The notes under the pieces are model-generated. The model had not been told where the DNA came from. It worked only from the letters and a program-made list of their open reading frames with translations, and made no database searches. A stretch of 64,000 bases of DNA from Mycobacterium pseudokansasii (GTDB lineage: Bacteria; Actinomycetota; Actinomycetes; Mycobacteriales; Mycobacteriaceae): positions 3,286,001 through 3,350,000 of the forward strand of contig NZ_UPHU01000001.1 of the NCBI RefSeq assembly GCF_900566075.1. The letters are read 5' to 3'. Made by a program: the position numbers and the translations under genes. Positions 35,317 through 43,906 of the stretch are shown one piece after another (the first letter of the stretch is position 1; every line of letters starts with the position of its first letter).

Positions 35317-35715
35317 ATGACAAGACCAGCCAGGACAGCATTCGCGGTTTTCGGTGGCGGCGCCATGCTGGTCATGGCTGTGGCCTGCGGTGGCGGCGGC
35401 AACAAGGGACCCACCAGCAGCACGACGCCGTCGACAACGACAACGACCGCCCCATCCAGCCTGCCTCCGTCGGAAACGTCCCCGGCACCGGGTGGGCCGT
35501 CCGGCAGCGGCGTTCCCGGCGGTGGTGGCGGCATCCCCGGCGGACCCACCGGCGGCGGCGGACCGGGCGGCGGTGGCGGCAGCATCCCGGGCGGACCCAC
35601 CGGCGGCGGCGGACCGGGCGGTGGGGGCGGCACCATTCCCGGTGTCGGCGGAGGCGGCGGCGGACCGGGCGGCGGTGGCGGTTGCATCGGCAACATCTGC
35701 GGTGGCTACCCGTGA
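35317..35715 (+). CDS. Glycine/proline-rich lipoprotein
   Basis: A 132-residue protein. The signal peptide MTRPARTAFAVFGGGAMLVM ends in the lipobox AVAC, so the Cys at about residue 24 should be lipidated and the protein anchored outside the membrane. A Thr-rich stretch (SSTTPSTTTTTAPS) follows, then a Gly-rich region with three related GGPTGGGGPGGGGG units and a C-terminal GCIGNICGGYP with two Cys that may pair. The start is ATG 35317 with gagaag upstream. The function is unknown. It lies 240 bp after the nested IS. Confidence 0.8.
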   Translation: MTRPARTAFAVFGGGAMLVMAVACGGGGNKGPTSSTTPSTTTTTAPSSLPPSETSPAPGGPSGSGVPGGGGGIPGGPTGGGGPGGGGGSIPGGPTGGGGPGGGGGTIPGVGGGGGGPGGGGGCIGNICGGYP

Positions 35716-35804
35716 TGGCGCGCCGTCGTTGACTCCCGTCGCGGCCTGAGACCGGTCGGCAACGGTTAAGGTTCGCTTCAGGCGGATCGCAAGGGAGCAT
35801 CGAC

Positions 35805-36986
35805 ATGGCCAAGCTCAGGTTCGGATATTTCATCGCCCCGTTCCACCGCGCGGGCACCAACCCGACGCTGGCCTTGCAACGCGACCTCGAATTCGTCGAA
35901 CATCTCGACGCCCTGGGCTTCGATGAAGCATGGATCGGCGAGCATCACTCGGCGGGCAGCGAGATCATCAGCTCGCCCGAAATCTTCATTGCCGCCGCCG
36001 CAGAACGAACCAAACGGATCCGACTCGGCACCGGGGTCATCTCACTCGCCTACCACAACCCACTGTGGGTCGCCGACCGGTTGATGCTGCTGGATCACCT
36101 CACCCGTGGCCGGGTGATCGGTGGTATGGGTCCGGGTTCGCTGCCCACGGATTCGTCCATGATCGGGTTGACGCCCACCGACACCCGGGAGCTTCTGGAA
36201 ACCAACCTCGACATCGTCGTCCGGCTGCTGGCGGGGGAGACCGTGACCGCCAAAACCGCCACGCACCAACTCTTCGACGCCAAGTTGCAGCTCGCGCCGT
36301 ATTCCGAGGGCGGCATCCCGCTGGCGGTCGCCGCGGTCGCGTCACCGACCGGCGCGCGGCTGGCCGGCAAGTACGGCGTCGGGCTGTTGTCCATCGGTGC
36401 GACGCTGACCATCGAGGGTTTCAATGCGCTGTCGTATCACTGGGGCATCGTCGAGGAACGCGCCGCAGCGTTCGGCACTCGGGTGGACCGCAAGGACTGG
36501 ACGCTGGTGGGTCCCTTCCACCTCGCCGAGACCGATGAGCAGGCCCGTGCCGACGTGAAATTCGGTATCGAGCCCTGGTTCCGCTATTTCCAGAAGATTG
36601 CCGCTTTCCCGCAGATGACCATGTCGGGAGACCGGCTCGACGAAATGATCGACATGATCAATGAAAATGGGGCCGGTGTGATCGGCACCCCCGATCGGGC
36701 GCGGGCGCAGGTGCAGCGGTTGTGGGATCAGTCCGGCGGATTCGGCTGCATGCTGCAAATGGGTCACGAGTGGGCCAACCCGGCGGCGACCAAGCGCTCC
36801 GCCGAATTGTTTGCCGCCGAAGTAATGCCGCACTTTCAAGGGCAGGCGCAACCGACCCTCGACGCCGCCGCGCGCGCCGGCGAGGTGCGTGACGACCTCG
36901 CACGCACCCAGCTGCAGGCCATCGAGCACATGACCAAGAAGTATCACGATGAGGTCAGTTCGACCGCGCGACCCGAAAGTCGTTGA
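35805..36986 (+). CDS. LLM-class flavin-dependent oxidoreductase (luciferase-like)
   Basis: A 393-residue luciferase-like monooxygenase. LRFGYFIAPFHRAG opens the barrel, LGFDEAWIGEHHSAGSE contains the conserved EHH of the alkanal monooxygenase-type subgroup, and RIRLGTGVISLAYHNP and RVIGGMGPGSLPTDS are flavin-binding loops. Such enzymes use FMNH2 or F420. The subgroup with EHH and this length usually uses FMNH2; mycobacteria also have many F420 forms, so the cofactor is open. ATG 35805 has gggagc upstream. Confidence 0.92.
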   Translation: MAKLRFGYFIAPFHRAGTNPTLALQRDLEFVEHLDALGFDEAWIGEHHSAGSEIISSPEIFIAAAAERTKRIRLGTGVISLAYHNPLWVADRLMLLDHLTRGRVIGGMGPGSLPTDSSMIGLTPTDTRELLETNLDIVVRLLAGETVTAKTATHQLFDAKLQLAPYSEGGIPLAVAAVASPTGARLAGKYGVGLLSIGATLTIEGFNALSYHWGIVEERAAAFGTRVDRKDWTLVGPFHLAETDEQARADVKFGIEPWFRYFQKIAAFPQMTMSGDRLDEMIDMINENGAGVIGTPDRARAQVQRLWDQSGGFGCMLQMGHEWANPAATKRSAELFAAEVMPHFQGQAQPTLDAAARAGEVRDDLARTQLQAIEHMTKKYHDEVSSTARPESR

Positions 36987-37001
36987 GCCAAGCCCACAAT
37001 G

Positions 37002-37469
37002 CTACGGTGCGGTACCGGACTCGCGTTCGCCTGCCTTCACCAGCCGGCCGGCGAAGAACTTGACCGCGCCGCCCAGTGCCGCCCGCATCGCCGGTCCGGT
37101 TCCGCGGATGCCCTCGGTAAACGAGCCGCTCCAGCGGATATCGGTGCCGCCCGACGCATTCGGCGTGAGGACGACCTCCGCGTGGTAGTCCTTGGCCGGT
37201 GTCCGGGGCGCGATCAGCCGGTAGGCGTGACGGCGATCCTGCTCGTACTCGACGGTCTCCTCCTGCACCAGCACCGGCCACATGCCGACCTTGCGGACGG
37301 CTCCGATCCCGCCGGGCGCCGGATCACCTTGGCGCGCCCAACTTGATTGCAGGACGATGGGTTTGGCCCACTCTGACCATCGCCCACCGTCGGTCACGAG
37401 CCGGAACAGTGTCGCGGCCGGCGCGCTACTGGACTTGGTGACTTCGAAGGAGAACTTCCGTCCCGGCAT
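37002..37469 (-). CDS. SRPBCC family protein, Rv1919c type
   Basis: A 155-residue START-like protein beginning MPGRKFSFEVTKSSSAPAATL. TLFRLVTDGGRWSEWAKPIV is the standard N-terminal helix region, VEYEQDRRHAYRLI mid-barrel, and IRGTGPAMRAALGGAVKFFA the C-terminal helix (core GPAMRAALGG). It corresponds to Rv1919c. ATG 37469 was chosen over the open frame to 37568, because the N-terminal SRPBCC strand starts right there. It is convergent with the LLM gene (15 bp) and divergent from the acyltransferase. Confidence 0.87.
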   Translation of the reverse strand: MPGRKFSFEVTKSSSAPAATLFRLVTDGGRWSEWAKPIVLQSSWARQGDPAPGGIGAVRKVGMWPVLVQEETVEYEQDRRHAYRLIAPRTPAKDYHAEVVLTPNASGGTDIRWSGSFTEGIRGTGPAMRAALGGAVKFFAGRLVKAGERESGTAP

Positions 37470-37602
37470 ATCCGACTCCCGCCCCGACAAAACTGACCTG
37501 GCTGACGGGTACCCTACCGCGACACCGCCTGCGGAGCGCCTCGGGCAGTCGCGGGGCAGCGAAAACAATGCCGCGGCGGCGGCGCCGGGGCATACTCACG
37601 AT

Positions 37603-38427
37603 GTGCCGAACGCCGAAACTGTCTCAGTTCCAGCCGCGCTGTCCCAAGCTGACGTCGACGCGGCGTTACGCCTGATGAAGCCGCTGCGAATACTGATCAA
37701 GCCCAAGGTCTATGGCATCGAGAATGTGCCGACCGAACGTGCATTGCTGGTGGGTAACCACAACACGCTCGGCTTGGTCGACGCGCCGTTGCTGGCCGCA
37801 GAGCTCTGGGAGCGCGGCAGATTGGTCCGATCCCTCGGCGACCACGCCCACTTCAAGGTTCCGGGGTGGCGCGACATGCTGACGCGGATGGGAGTCGTCG
37901 AAGGCACCCGCGAGATTGCCTCGGAACTGATGCGCCGCGGCGAACTGGTCATGGTGTTTCCCGGCGGCGCCCGTGAGGTCAACAAGCGCAAGAACGAGCA
38001 GTACAAGTTGGTCTGGAAGAACCGACTCGGGTTCGCGCGGTTGGCAATTCAGCACGGGTATCCGATTGTGCCGTTCGCTTCGGTGGGAGCCGAACACGGC
38101 ATCGATATCGTGCTCGACACCGATTCCCCCCTGCTGGCGCCGAGCCAGTTTCTGGCTGCCAAGCTGCTCGGCACGCCCGACGGCCCACCGCTGGTTCGCG
38201 GCGTGGGGCTGACCCCGGTACCGCGACCCGAGCGGCAGTACTACTGGTTCGGCGAACCGATCGACACCACCGAGTTCGCCGGACACGAAGCCGACGACAA
38301 CGCTGCCCGTAAGGTGCGCGAGCGTGCGGCCGCCGCGATCGAGAAGGGCATCGAACTGATGCTCGCCGAGCGCGAAGCCGACCCGAACCGATCCCTGGTG
38401 GGCCGCCTCTTCCGATCAGACGCTTGA
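37603..38427 (+). CDS. Lysophospholipid/diacylglycerol acyltransferase-like protein (Rv1920 type)
   Basis: A 274-residue membrane-associated acyltransferase. LLVGNHNTLGLVDAPLLA carries the catalytic His region of the LPLAT/MGAT-like subgroup, and VMVFPGGAREVNKRKNEQ is the downstream FPGGxRE motif, followed by LVWKNRLGFARLAIQ. The reaction should be acyl transfer from acyl-CoA to a glycerolipid or alcohol. GTG 37603 (PNAETVSV next) was chosen because the region before it overlaps the SRPBCC gene on the other strand and looks non-family. It corresponds to Rv1920. Substrate unknown. Confidence 0.88.
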   Translation: MPNAETVSVPAALSQADVDAALRLMKPLRILIKPKVYGIENVPTERALLVGNHNTLGLVDAPLLAAELWERGRLVRSLGDHAHFKVPGWRDMLTRMGVVEGTREIASELMRRGELVMVFPGGAREVNKRKNEQYKLVWKNRLGFARLAIQHGYPIVPFASVGAEHGIDIVLDTDSPLLAPSQFLAAKLLGTPDGPPLVRGVGLTPVPRPERQYYWFGEPIDTTEFAGHEADDNAARKVRERAAAAIEKGIELMLAEREADPNRSLVGRLFRSDA

Positions 38428-38565
38428 AAGCCCAAGCAACCAAACCGATTTACCCGGTCCGCGGCACCGTGATTTTGCCCGCGGCACCGCGCAGCCCGGC
38501 GAACAACGGATTCCATCCGATGACACGATCCGAGCGGTCGGGTCGGTGATGACGACGAAGGGGAT

Positions 38566-39777
38566 ATGGCGACCGTGTTGCGCGGCATGAACGCTCAAGC
38601 TGAGGTGTCGCTGTCTCCTTCCGCGACCGCGATTCCGGCCAAGCCCGGCCACGCCCGGGCAGGTCGTGCCGGCAAGCGACACAGGTGGGGGCCCCTGTTG
38701 GCGGTCGCGTTGCTGCTCGGTGGGTGCGCTGGCCAGCACACCGCCGTCAGCTCCTCGACCACCACCACCGCGACCGGCGCCGCCAACTCCGGCGTCAGGG
38801 TCCGCAGTCAGGCCGTGTTGGACGGCGCCGTCAACGCCGAGGAGCCGGGTTGCTCGGCTGCGGTGGGCGTGGAGGGGAAAGTGGTCTGGACGGGAGTTCG
38901 GGGTATCGCGGACCTGGCGAACGGCACCAAGATCACCGCCGACACCGTTTTCGACATCGGGTCAGTGTCCAAGCAGTTCACCGCTACCGCGATCCTGTTG
39001 CTGGTCAATGCGGGGCGGCTAGCCCTGGGCGACCCGCTGGCCCAGTACGTTCCCGACCTGCCGGACTGGGCCGCCACCGTGACGGTGGCCGAACTGATGC
39101 ACCAAACCAGCGGCATACCCGACTACATCGGACTGCTCGAAGAACAGGGATATCAATCAACCGACCGGACCACCCAGGCTCAAGCGCTGCAAGCGTTGGC
39201 CGCGGCGCCGGAGCTGGGATTTCGCCCGGGCGCCCACTTCGAGTACTCCAACTCCAACTACCTGCTGCTGGGTGAGATAGTCCGGCGGGTGTCGGGCCAT
39301 CCGCTGCCGGAATTCCTGAGCACCGAGGTCTTCCAACCGCTCGGGCTGGCCATGGTGGTCGATCCGGTCGGCAAGATTCCCGAAAAGGCCGTGTCGTATG
39401 ACAAGGGCGACAACGGTTCCCAGTTCCGGGTGCTGGACTCGCCATGGGAGCAGATCGGTGATGGGGCCATCCAGACCACGCCCAGCCAACTCGTGCGATG
39501 GGCGGACAACTACCGAACCGGCACGGTGGGTGGCCCCAAACTGCTCGACGAGCAGCTGGCCGGGGCGGTGGAAACCGAGCCCGGCGGCGGCGACCGCTAC
39601 GGCGCAGGCATCTTTTCGCGCGCCGACGGCACGCTCGAACACAGCGGCAGCTGGGCGGGGTTCATTACCGAGTTCCGTATCAGCAGCGACCGCCGGACCG
39701 CGGTGGCCGTCAGCTGCAACACCGAAAAGCAGGACCCCGAAACCATGGCCGACGCACTGGGGCGTCTCTGGATGTAG
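38566..39777 (+). CDS. Beta-lactamase-fold serine hydrolase lipoprotein, Rv1922 type
   Basis: A 403-residue protein. An unusually long basic N-terminus (GRAGKRHRW) precedes the hydrophobic LLAVALLLGG and the lipobox GGCAGQ (Cys near residue 52), so it is probably a lipoprotein. The serine hydrolase domain of the class C/esterase VIII group has FDIGSVSKQFTATAI (SxxK, catalytic Ser), a Tyr in YSNSNYLLLGE (YxN) and a C-terminal LEHSGSWAGF (HxG). Substrate: ester, D-Ala or beta-lactam; not decidable. ATG 38566 or 38587. It is 75 bp upstream of lipD, another member of the fold. Confidence 0.88.
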   Translation: MATVLRGMNAQAEVSLSPSATAIPAKPGHARAGRAGKRHRWGPLLAVALLLGGCAGQHTAVSSSTTTTATGAANSGVRVRSQAVLDGAVNAEEPGCSAAVGVEGKVVWTGVRGIADLANGTKITADTVFDIGSVSKQFTATAILLLVNAGRLALGDPLAQYVPDLPDWAATVTVAELMHQTSGIPDYIGLLEEQGYQSTDRTTQAQALQALAAAPELGFRPGAHFEYSNSNYLLLGEIVRRVSGHPLPEFLSTEVFQPLGLAMVVDPVGKIPEKAVSYDKGDNGSQFRVLDSPWEQIGDGAIQTTPSQLVRWADNYRTGTVGGPKLLDEQLAGAVETEPGGGDRYGAGIFSRADGTLEHSGSWAGFITEFRISSDRRTAVAVSCNTEKQDPETMADALGRLWM

Positions 39778-39851
39778 CTTCGAGGCAATCACCATTTCAA
39801 CCCGATGCGTCATTCCCAAGCGCCGCGCGCGGTAGGCATAATCATTCAGTT

Positions 39852-41123
39852 ATGGCGAAACCGTCCGTCTTGACCACCGACAATGGCCTGCCGTCCGGCG
39901 TGAAAGGTGCCTGCGATTCCCGTTTCGCCGGACTCATCCGGGCGTTTAACGCGCTGTTTCCCGGACGGATGTTCGGCGGCGGAGCGCTGGCGGTCTACAT
40001 CGACGGTGTGCAGGTCGTGGACGTCTGGACCGGTTGGTCGGATCGGCGTGGCAAAGTGCCATGGACGGCCGACACCGGGGCCATGGTGTTTTCGGCGACC
40101 AAGGGGTTGGCCGCGACGGTAATCCACCGCCTGGTCGACCGTGGGCTGCTGTCCTATGACGTGCCGGTCGCCGAATACTGGCCGGAATTCGGGGCGAACG
40201 GCAAGTCCGAAGTCACGGTCAGCGACGTGCTGCGGCATCGGGCCGGGTTGTCACACCTCAAGGGGGTGGGCAAGAAGGAAGTGCTGGACCACCTCCTGAT
40301 GGAGGAGAAGCTGGCCGCGGCGCCGCTGGACCACACCCACAAAAAGATGGCGTATCACGCGGTGACCTACGGATGGTTGCTGTCCGGTCTGGCCCGGGCG
40401 GTGACCGGCAAGGGCATGCGGGAGCTGTTCCGTGAAGAGCTCGCCCTCCCGCTCGACATCGACGGTCTGCATCTGGGCCGTCCGCCGGCCGATTCGCCCA
40501 CCACGGCGGCGCAGACGCTGTTACCGCAGGCGAATATCCCCACGCCGGTGCTCGACTTCGTTGCGCCGAAGGTCGCCGGGCTGTCGTTTTCCGGGTTGCT
40601 CGGTTCGATCTACTTCCCGGGCATCATGTCGATGCTGCAGGGCGATATGCCGTTTCTCGACGGCGAGCTTCCGGCGGTCAATGGCGTGGTCACCGCGCGT
40701 GGGCTGGCCAAGGTGTACGGCGCGATCGCCAACGACGGCGTCATTGACGGGACCCGGCTGCTGTCCTCTGAGTTGGTCAGCCAACTGCGCGGAAAGCCCA
40801 ATCTGACACCGGATCTGAACCTGGGGATACCGTTCAGCTATCACCACGGCTACCAGTCGTCGCCGGTGCCGGGACTGCTGCCCGGATACGGCCACATCGG
40901 TCTGGGCGGAACCCTTGGCTGGGCCGACCCGGACACCGGCAGCTCGTTCGGCTACGTGCACAACCGTCTGCTGACGCTGTTGCTGTTCGATGTCGGATCG
41001 TTCGCCGGGCTGGCGCCGCTGCTGAGCAGCGCCATCTCGGCCGCGCGTCGCGCCGGGCCGCTCGAGGTGCCCCATCTGGGTGCGCCCTACCGGGAGGCCG
41101 ACGAGCAAGAGCCCGCGTCATAG
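39852..41123 (+). CDS. lipD: Lipase/esterase LipD (beta-lactamase fold)
   Basis: A 423-residue esterase VIII-type serine hydrolase. GAMVFSATKGLAATVIHRLVD carries the SxxK motif (SATK), YHAVTYGWLLSGLARAV the YxxTYG region with the active Tyr, and GYGHIGLGGTLGWADPD the last HxG-like segment. There is no signal peptide, so it is cytoplasmic or non-classically exported. It corresponds to Rv1923 (LipD). ATG 39852. The open frame further upstream overlaps the Rv1922-like gene in another frame and is a shadow. Confidence 0.9.
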   Translation: MAKPSVLTTDNGLPSGVKGACDSRFAGLIRAFNALFPGRMFGGGALAVYIDGVQVVDVWTGWSDRRGKVPWTADTGAMVFSATKGLAATVIHRLVDRGLLSYDVPVAEYWPEFGANGKSEVTVSDVLRHRAGLSHLKGVGKKEVLDHLLMEEKLAAAPLDHTHKKMAYHAVTYGWLLSGLARAVTGKGMRELFREELALPLDIDGLHLGRPPADSPTTAAQTLLPQANIPTPVLDFVAPKVAGLSFSGLLGSIYFPGIMSMLQGDMPFLDGELPAVNGVVTARGLAKVYGAIANDGVIDGTRLLSSELVSQLRGKPNLTPDLNLGIPFSYHHGYQSSPVPGLLPGYGHIGLGGTLGWADPDTGSSFGYVHNRLLTLLLFDVGSFAGLAPLLSSAISAARRAGPLEVPHLGAPYREADEQEPAS

Positions 41124-41130
41124 CGGCTCG

Positions 41131-43434
41131 TCAGCCGATGACCGGGTGCGGTGCCGGGACCTCGACGACGCCGAAGTTCGTCGCCCAGGCCGTGCGGTAG
41201 TCGCTCCATGTCGGTGTCAGGCGGCCGCGGCTGACGCATCGCGGCTCGTAGTGCACACACCGTTCGGCCGAGGCCACGTGCGCCTCTTCGTCGACGACGG
41301 TCACCGATAGCAGCATCTCGACGGGCTTGCCGGCCTGCACGGTCAGCAACAGGGTGGTTCCGGTGAGCCGGTAGTGCGCGATCGCGCCGCCGCCCAGGTC
41401 TACCTGCCCGCTGGCCGCCCCGAGCGCGGTGCCGTCGAGTTGCCACTTCGCCTCCAGCCCCGGACCGAAACCCGTTGCGATGGCGTCGAATCGGCCCTGC
41501 GGACGCATCGGCCGCACCACGGTTCCGGCGAATGTGCCGATGCGCCGATCGATGAGAGGTAGCGCGCGAATGGCGTCGTTCACGGTGTCGGCGCCCTTGA
41601 CCGCCGGGGGAGCGGCGGCCACGGCATCCAGCGCCGCACGCAACTGGTTGCAGGGATCACGCTGCGTCCCGACTGCGCTGGCGCGCAATGCCGGCGAGGG
41701 CGCGAAAACCGCCGCGCCCGGCTTGGCGACCTCGCCGAACGTGCCGAAAACGCTCGGCGGACAGGTGAATCCGCCGACAATCTGAACCGAGGCGAGCGCT
41801 TTCTCCCAGGTGATGTAGCGGAACCGGATGTGGTCGAGGGTCACGTCGACGGCTTGGACGGCCGCCCACCTGCCTTCGTTGGTGCGCACGCCGTAGATGC
41901 GCAGCGATTCCCTAAACGGGTTGCCGAACAGCAGCCCGAAGGGGTCAACGGTCGCCAGGTCGGCGAGGGGTATCGGGTTGGGAGCGTCGTAGGCGTAGCC
42001 GTAGACGGCCGCGCGGTACAGGCCGTCGAAGTCGCGCAGGCCCGTTCGGGCCCAGCGGGCACCGCATACCGCCCGCACCGTCCGGTCGAACGCACCGCCG
42101 AGCACGGTGAGGTCGCCGCTGGGCATGTCGCGGACGCCGACTCGGCCGCTGTCGAGGTCGAACGACGAACCGTTGGGCACGACGACGGTGCCGGCTGCGC
42201 GCACCGGGGCGGTGTCGATGGGCCGGATGCGGCATCCGATCTGCACGTCGTCGATGTGCGCGTCGCTGAACACGATGTTGAAGCCCACCGCGGGGATGTT
42301 GACCGGGACCAGCAGCTGGTTCAGCGCGTCGGTGATGTGTGCGGCGACGCTGTTGATGGTGCCCTCGATCACCTCTTCAGCGATGTACATGATGAGCGGG
42401 ACCAGCACCGCGCCGACGATCACATAGATCACGGAGGGGAGCAGCGCCCCGAGCAGTGCGCCGATCACCGCCCCCGCCACCCAGCAGTACCAGGGGATGT
42501 CGACGTCGACGTTGGGATCGTCCGCCTGGACCTGCACGACGAGTTGGCCGCCGGCGACGGCGATGGTGATCTTCGCCCCGACGGTGCCGGTGGCCGCATA
42601 GCAGAAGCCCGACTTGGTGATCTTGACCTGAACGTGCAAGGCGCCGTCGTCACCCGCGGTGATCGACAACCCGGTCAGATCCACCTCGTTGTCCTCGTCG
42701 ATGCGCACGGTGCGGGTCAGCGTGCAGTTGGTGAACGCGCCGCCAAGGTTCAGCGCGCTGTCGATCATCGGGCTGATGACCCGGCAGATCCAGCCCATCG
42801 ACGCGACGATCCCCCCGTTGCCGCCCCCGGTGATGAAGTTCTGGGTAAACGCCGACTTGTCGCCGGGGCTGCCACCGCCGAACGTGACCAGGAACGCCGA
42901 CGCGTCTTTGTCGGCCGGGGAGGTGTCGTCGACGATGTGCACGTCGGCGTTCTTCATTGCGGTCGTGGTGCTGGTGGCGTGGTCGACGGGGAACGGCACC
43001 AGCGGGATCAGTTTGACGTTGTTCCGCAGGAAGGCGGCGAACAGTCCGTCGAGGCCGGGGATCGGGAACCCCGCCACCGCGATCTCGGTGAGCCACAGCT
43101 TCTGTTCGAGATCGATTCGCACCAGATCGATTCCGTTGGTGCTGGTGTCCACGTCAACGCTGGCGACGATGCGCAGCGCCCCGACTGTGCCGGCGTCGCC
43201 GAGCAGTACATGGATGTCGACGACGTCGGTCGCGCCGGGCGGGAGGCCACCCGGCCGGTCGAAGGAGACCGTCACCGAAAAAGGCGTGGCCGGGTCGAGA
43301 TGGATGCCGAGGCCCCCCAGGATGGTGCCCAGCAGAAAGCCGCCGGTGTCGAAGACGACGCTCAGTAGCTGCTGATAGGCCTGTTCGGCGAATTCGACGA
43401 CGAGGTCGTAGCCGTGTGTCTGTTCCCCCGACAT
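41131..43434 (-). CDS. Large uncharacterised protein, candidate TULIP/P47-like lipid-binding protein
   Basis: A 767-residue protein that I do not recognise by name. The start is ATG 43434 with a very strong site (aaggagg). It begins MSGEQTHGYDLVVEFAEQAY, a short amphipathic opening. Residues 50-300 are strand-rich with many DVDI/VHVQV patterns. A double hydrophobic segment at about 315-352 (AGAVIGALLGALLPSVIYVI core) sits mid-protein. The rest is strand-rich, and about residues 650-730 resemble an Ig/PKD-like module. The arrangement recalls P47/OrfX-type TULIP proteins, which bind lipids; this is only inference. There is no signal peptide. It is paired with the 114-aa gene 29 bp upstream. Confidence 0.75.
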   Translation of the reverse strand: MSGEQTHGYDLVVEFAEQAYQQLLSVVFDTGGFLLGTILGGLGIHLDPATPFSVTVSFDRPGGLPPGATDVVDIHVLLGDAGTVGALRIVASVDVDTSTNGIDLVRIDLEQKLWLTEIAVAGFPIPGLDGLFAAFLRNNVKLIPLVPFPVDHATSTTTAMKNADVHIVDDTSPADKDASAFLVTFGGGSPGDKSAFTQNFITGGGNGGIVASMGWICRVISPMIDSALNLGGAFTNCTLTRTVRIDEDNEVDLTGLSITAGDDGALHVQVKITKSGFCYAATGTVGAKITIAVAGGQLVVQVQADDPNVDVDIPWYCWVAGAVIGALLGALLPSVIYVIVGAVLVPLIMYIAEEVIEGTINSVAAHITDALNQLLVPVNIPAVGFNIVFSDAHIDDVQIGCRIRPIDTAPVRAAGTVVVPNGSSFDLDSGRVGVRDMPSGDLTVLGGAFDRTVRAVCGARWARTGLRDFDGLYRAAVYGYAYDAPNPIPLADLATVDPFGLLFGNPFRESLRIYGVRTNEGRWAAVQAVDVTLDHIRFRYITWEKALASVQIVGGFTCPPSVFGTFGEVAKPGAAVFAPSPALRASAVGTQRDPCNQLRAALDAVAAAPPAVKGADTVNDAIRALPLIDRRIGTFAGTVVRPMRPQGRFDAIATGFGPGLEAKWQLDGTALGAASGQVDLGGGAIAHYRLTGTTLLLTVQAGKPVEMLLSVTVVDEEAHVASAERCVHYEPRCVSRGRLTPTWSDYRTAWATNFGVVEVPAPHPVIG

Positions 43435-43463
43435 CACGCCCTCCTTATCTGGCCACCAGTGGC

Positions 43464-43808
43464 CTAGCCGGTGAATCGGATGTTGACGTTGGCGGTGATC
43501 ACCTGTCCGTTCGGCAACCGGAACGCCCGTGGCCGGTGCAGGTCCGGGGCGTCGCCGGTCAGCGACGCCGCCTTGAGTCGCTGTTTGATGATCGGCGGGA
43601 CGTCGATTTTCAGCGCCGCCAGTGTGGCCAGCGGGTCGGTGGCGAACTGCCGGGCGACCTCCGGTTTGGCCAGCGCCGCAAGGATGGTGCGCTCCGACCG
43701 GTGCAACTGCTCGAACTCGGCGCGCAGCCGCGGGCCGAGTCCGCCGATCACCGGGCCGAACGCACTGCTGTCGGGGCGGTTCGGTTGCTGCGATTCGTTC
43801 GATGTCAT
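43464..43808 (-). CDS. 114-residue protein with NHLP-leader-like segment
   Basis: I do not recognise a named family. The N-terminal 20 residues are polar (SNESQQPNRPDSS). The central segment ALAKPEVARQFATDPLATLA followed by ALKIDVPPI resembles the DP..AL...GI.VP pattern of nitrile-hydratase-like leader peptides and other small NHLP/Nif11-type domains. The C-terminus, LPNGQVITANVNIRFTG, is a strand. There is no Cys or Ser/Thr-rich core, so a RiPP precursor is unlikely. It lies 29 bp upstream of the 767-aa gene on the same strand, so the two are probably one translation unit, and the small protein may be an adaptor or chaperone for the large one. Confidence 0.7.
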   Translation of the reverse strand: MTSNESQQPNRPDSSAFGPVIGGLGPRLRAEFEQLHRSERTILAALAKPEVARQFATDPLATLAALKIDVPPIIKQRLKAASLTGDAPDLHRPRAFRLPNGQVITANVNIRFTG

Positions 43809-43906
43809 TGTTCAGGCCTATGCCAGCCGGCGGCGTTTGGCAAGGGGTAGCAGTCAAAACTGTTGGCACACAACGTCGGGCAGCCTCGTCGTACCGGCGG
43901 CCGTCG

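Noticed and set aside
41830..43368. 512-aa open frame opposite the 767-aa gene
   Set aside because: His/Arg/Asp-rich shadow typical of the antisense of a Val/Asp-rich protein; the minus strand has the strong ribosome site.
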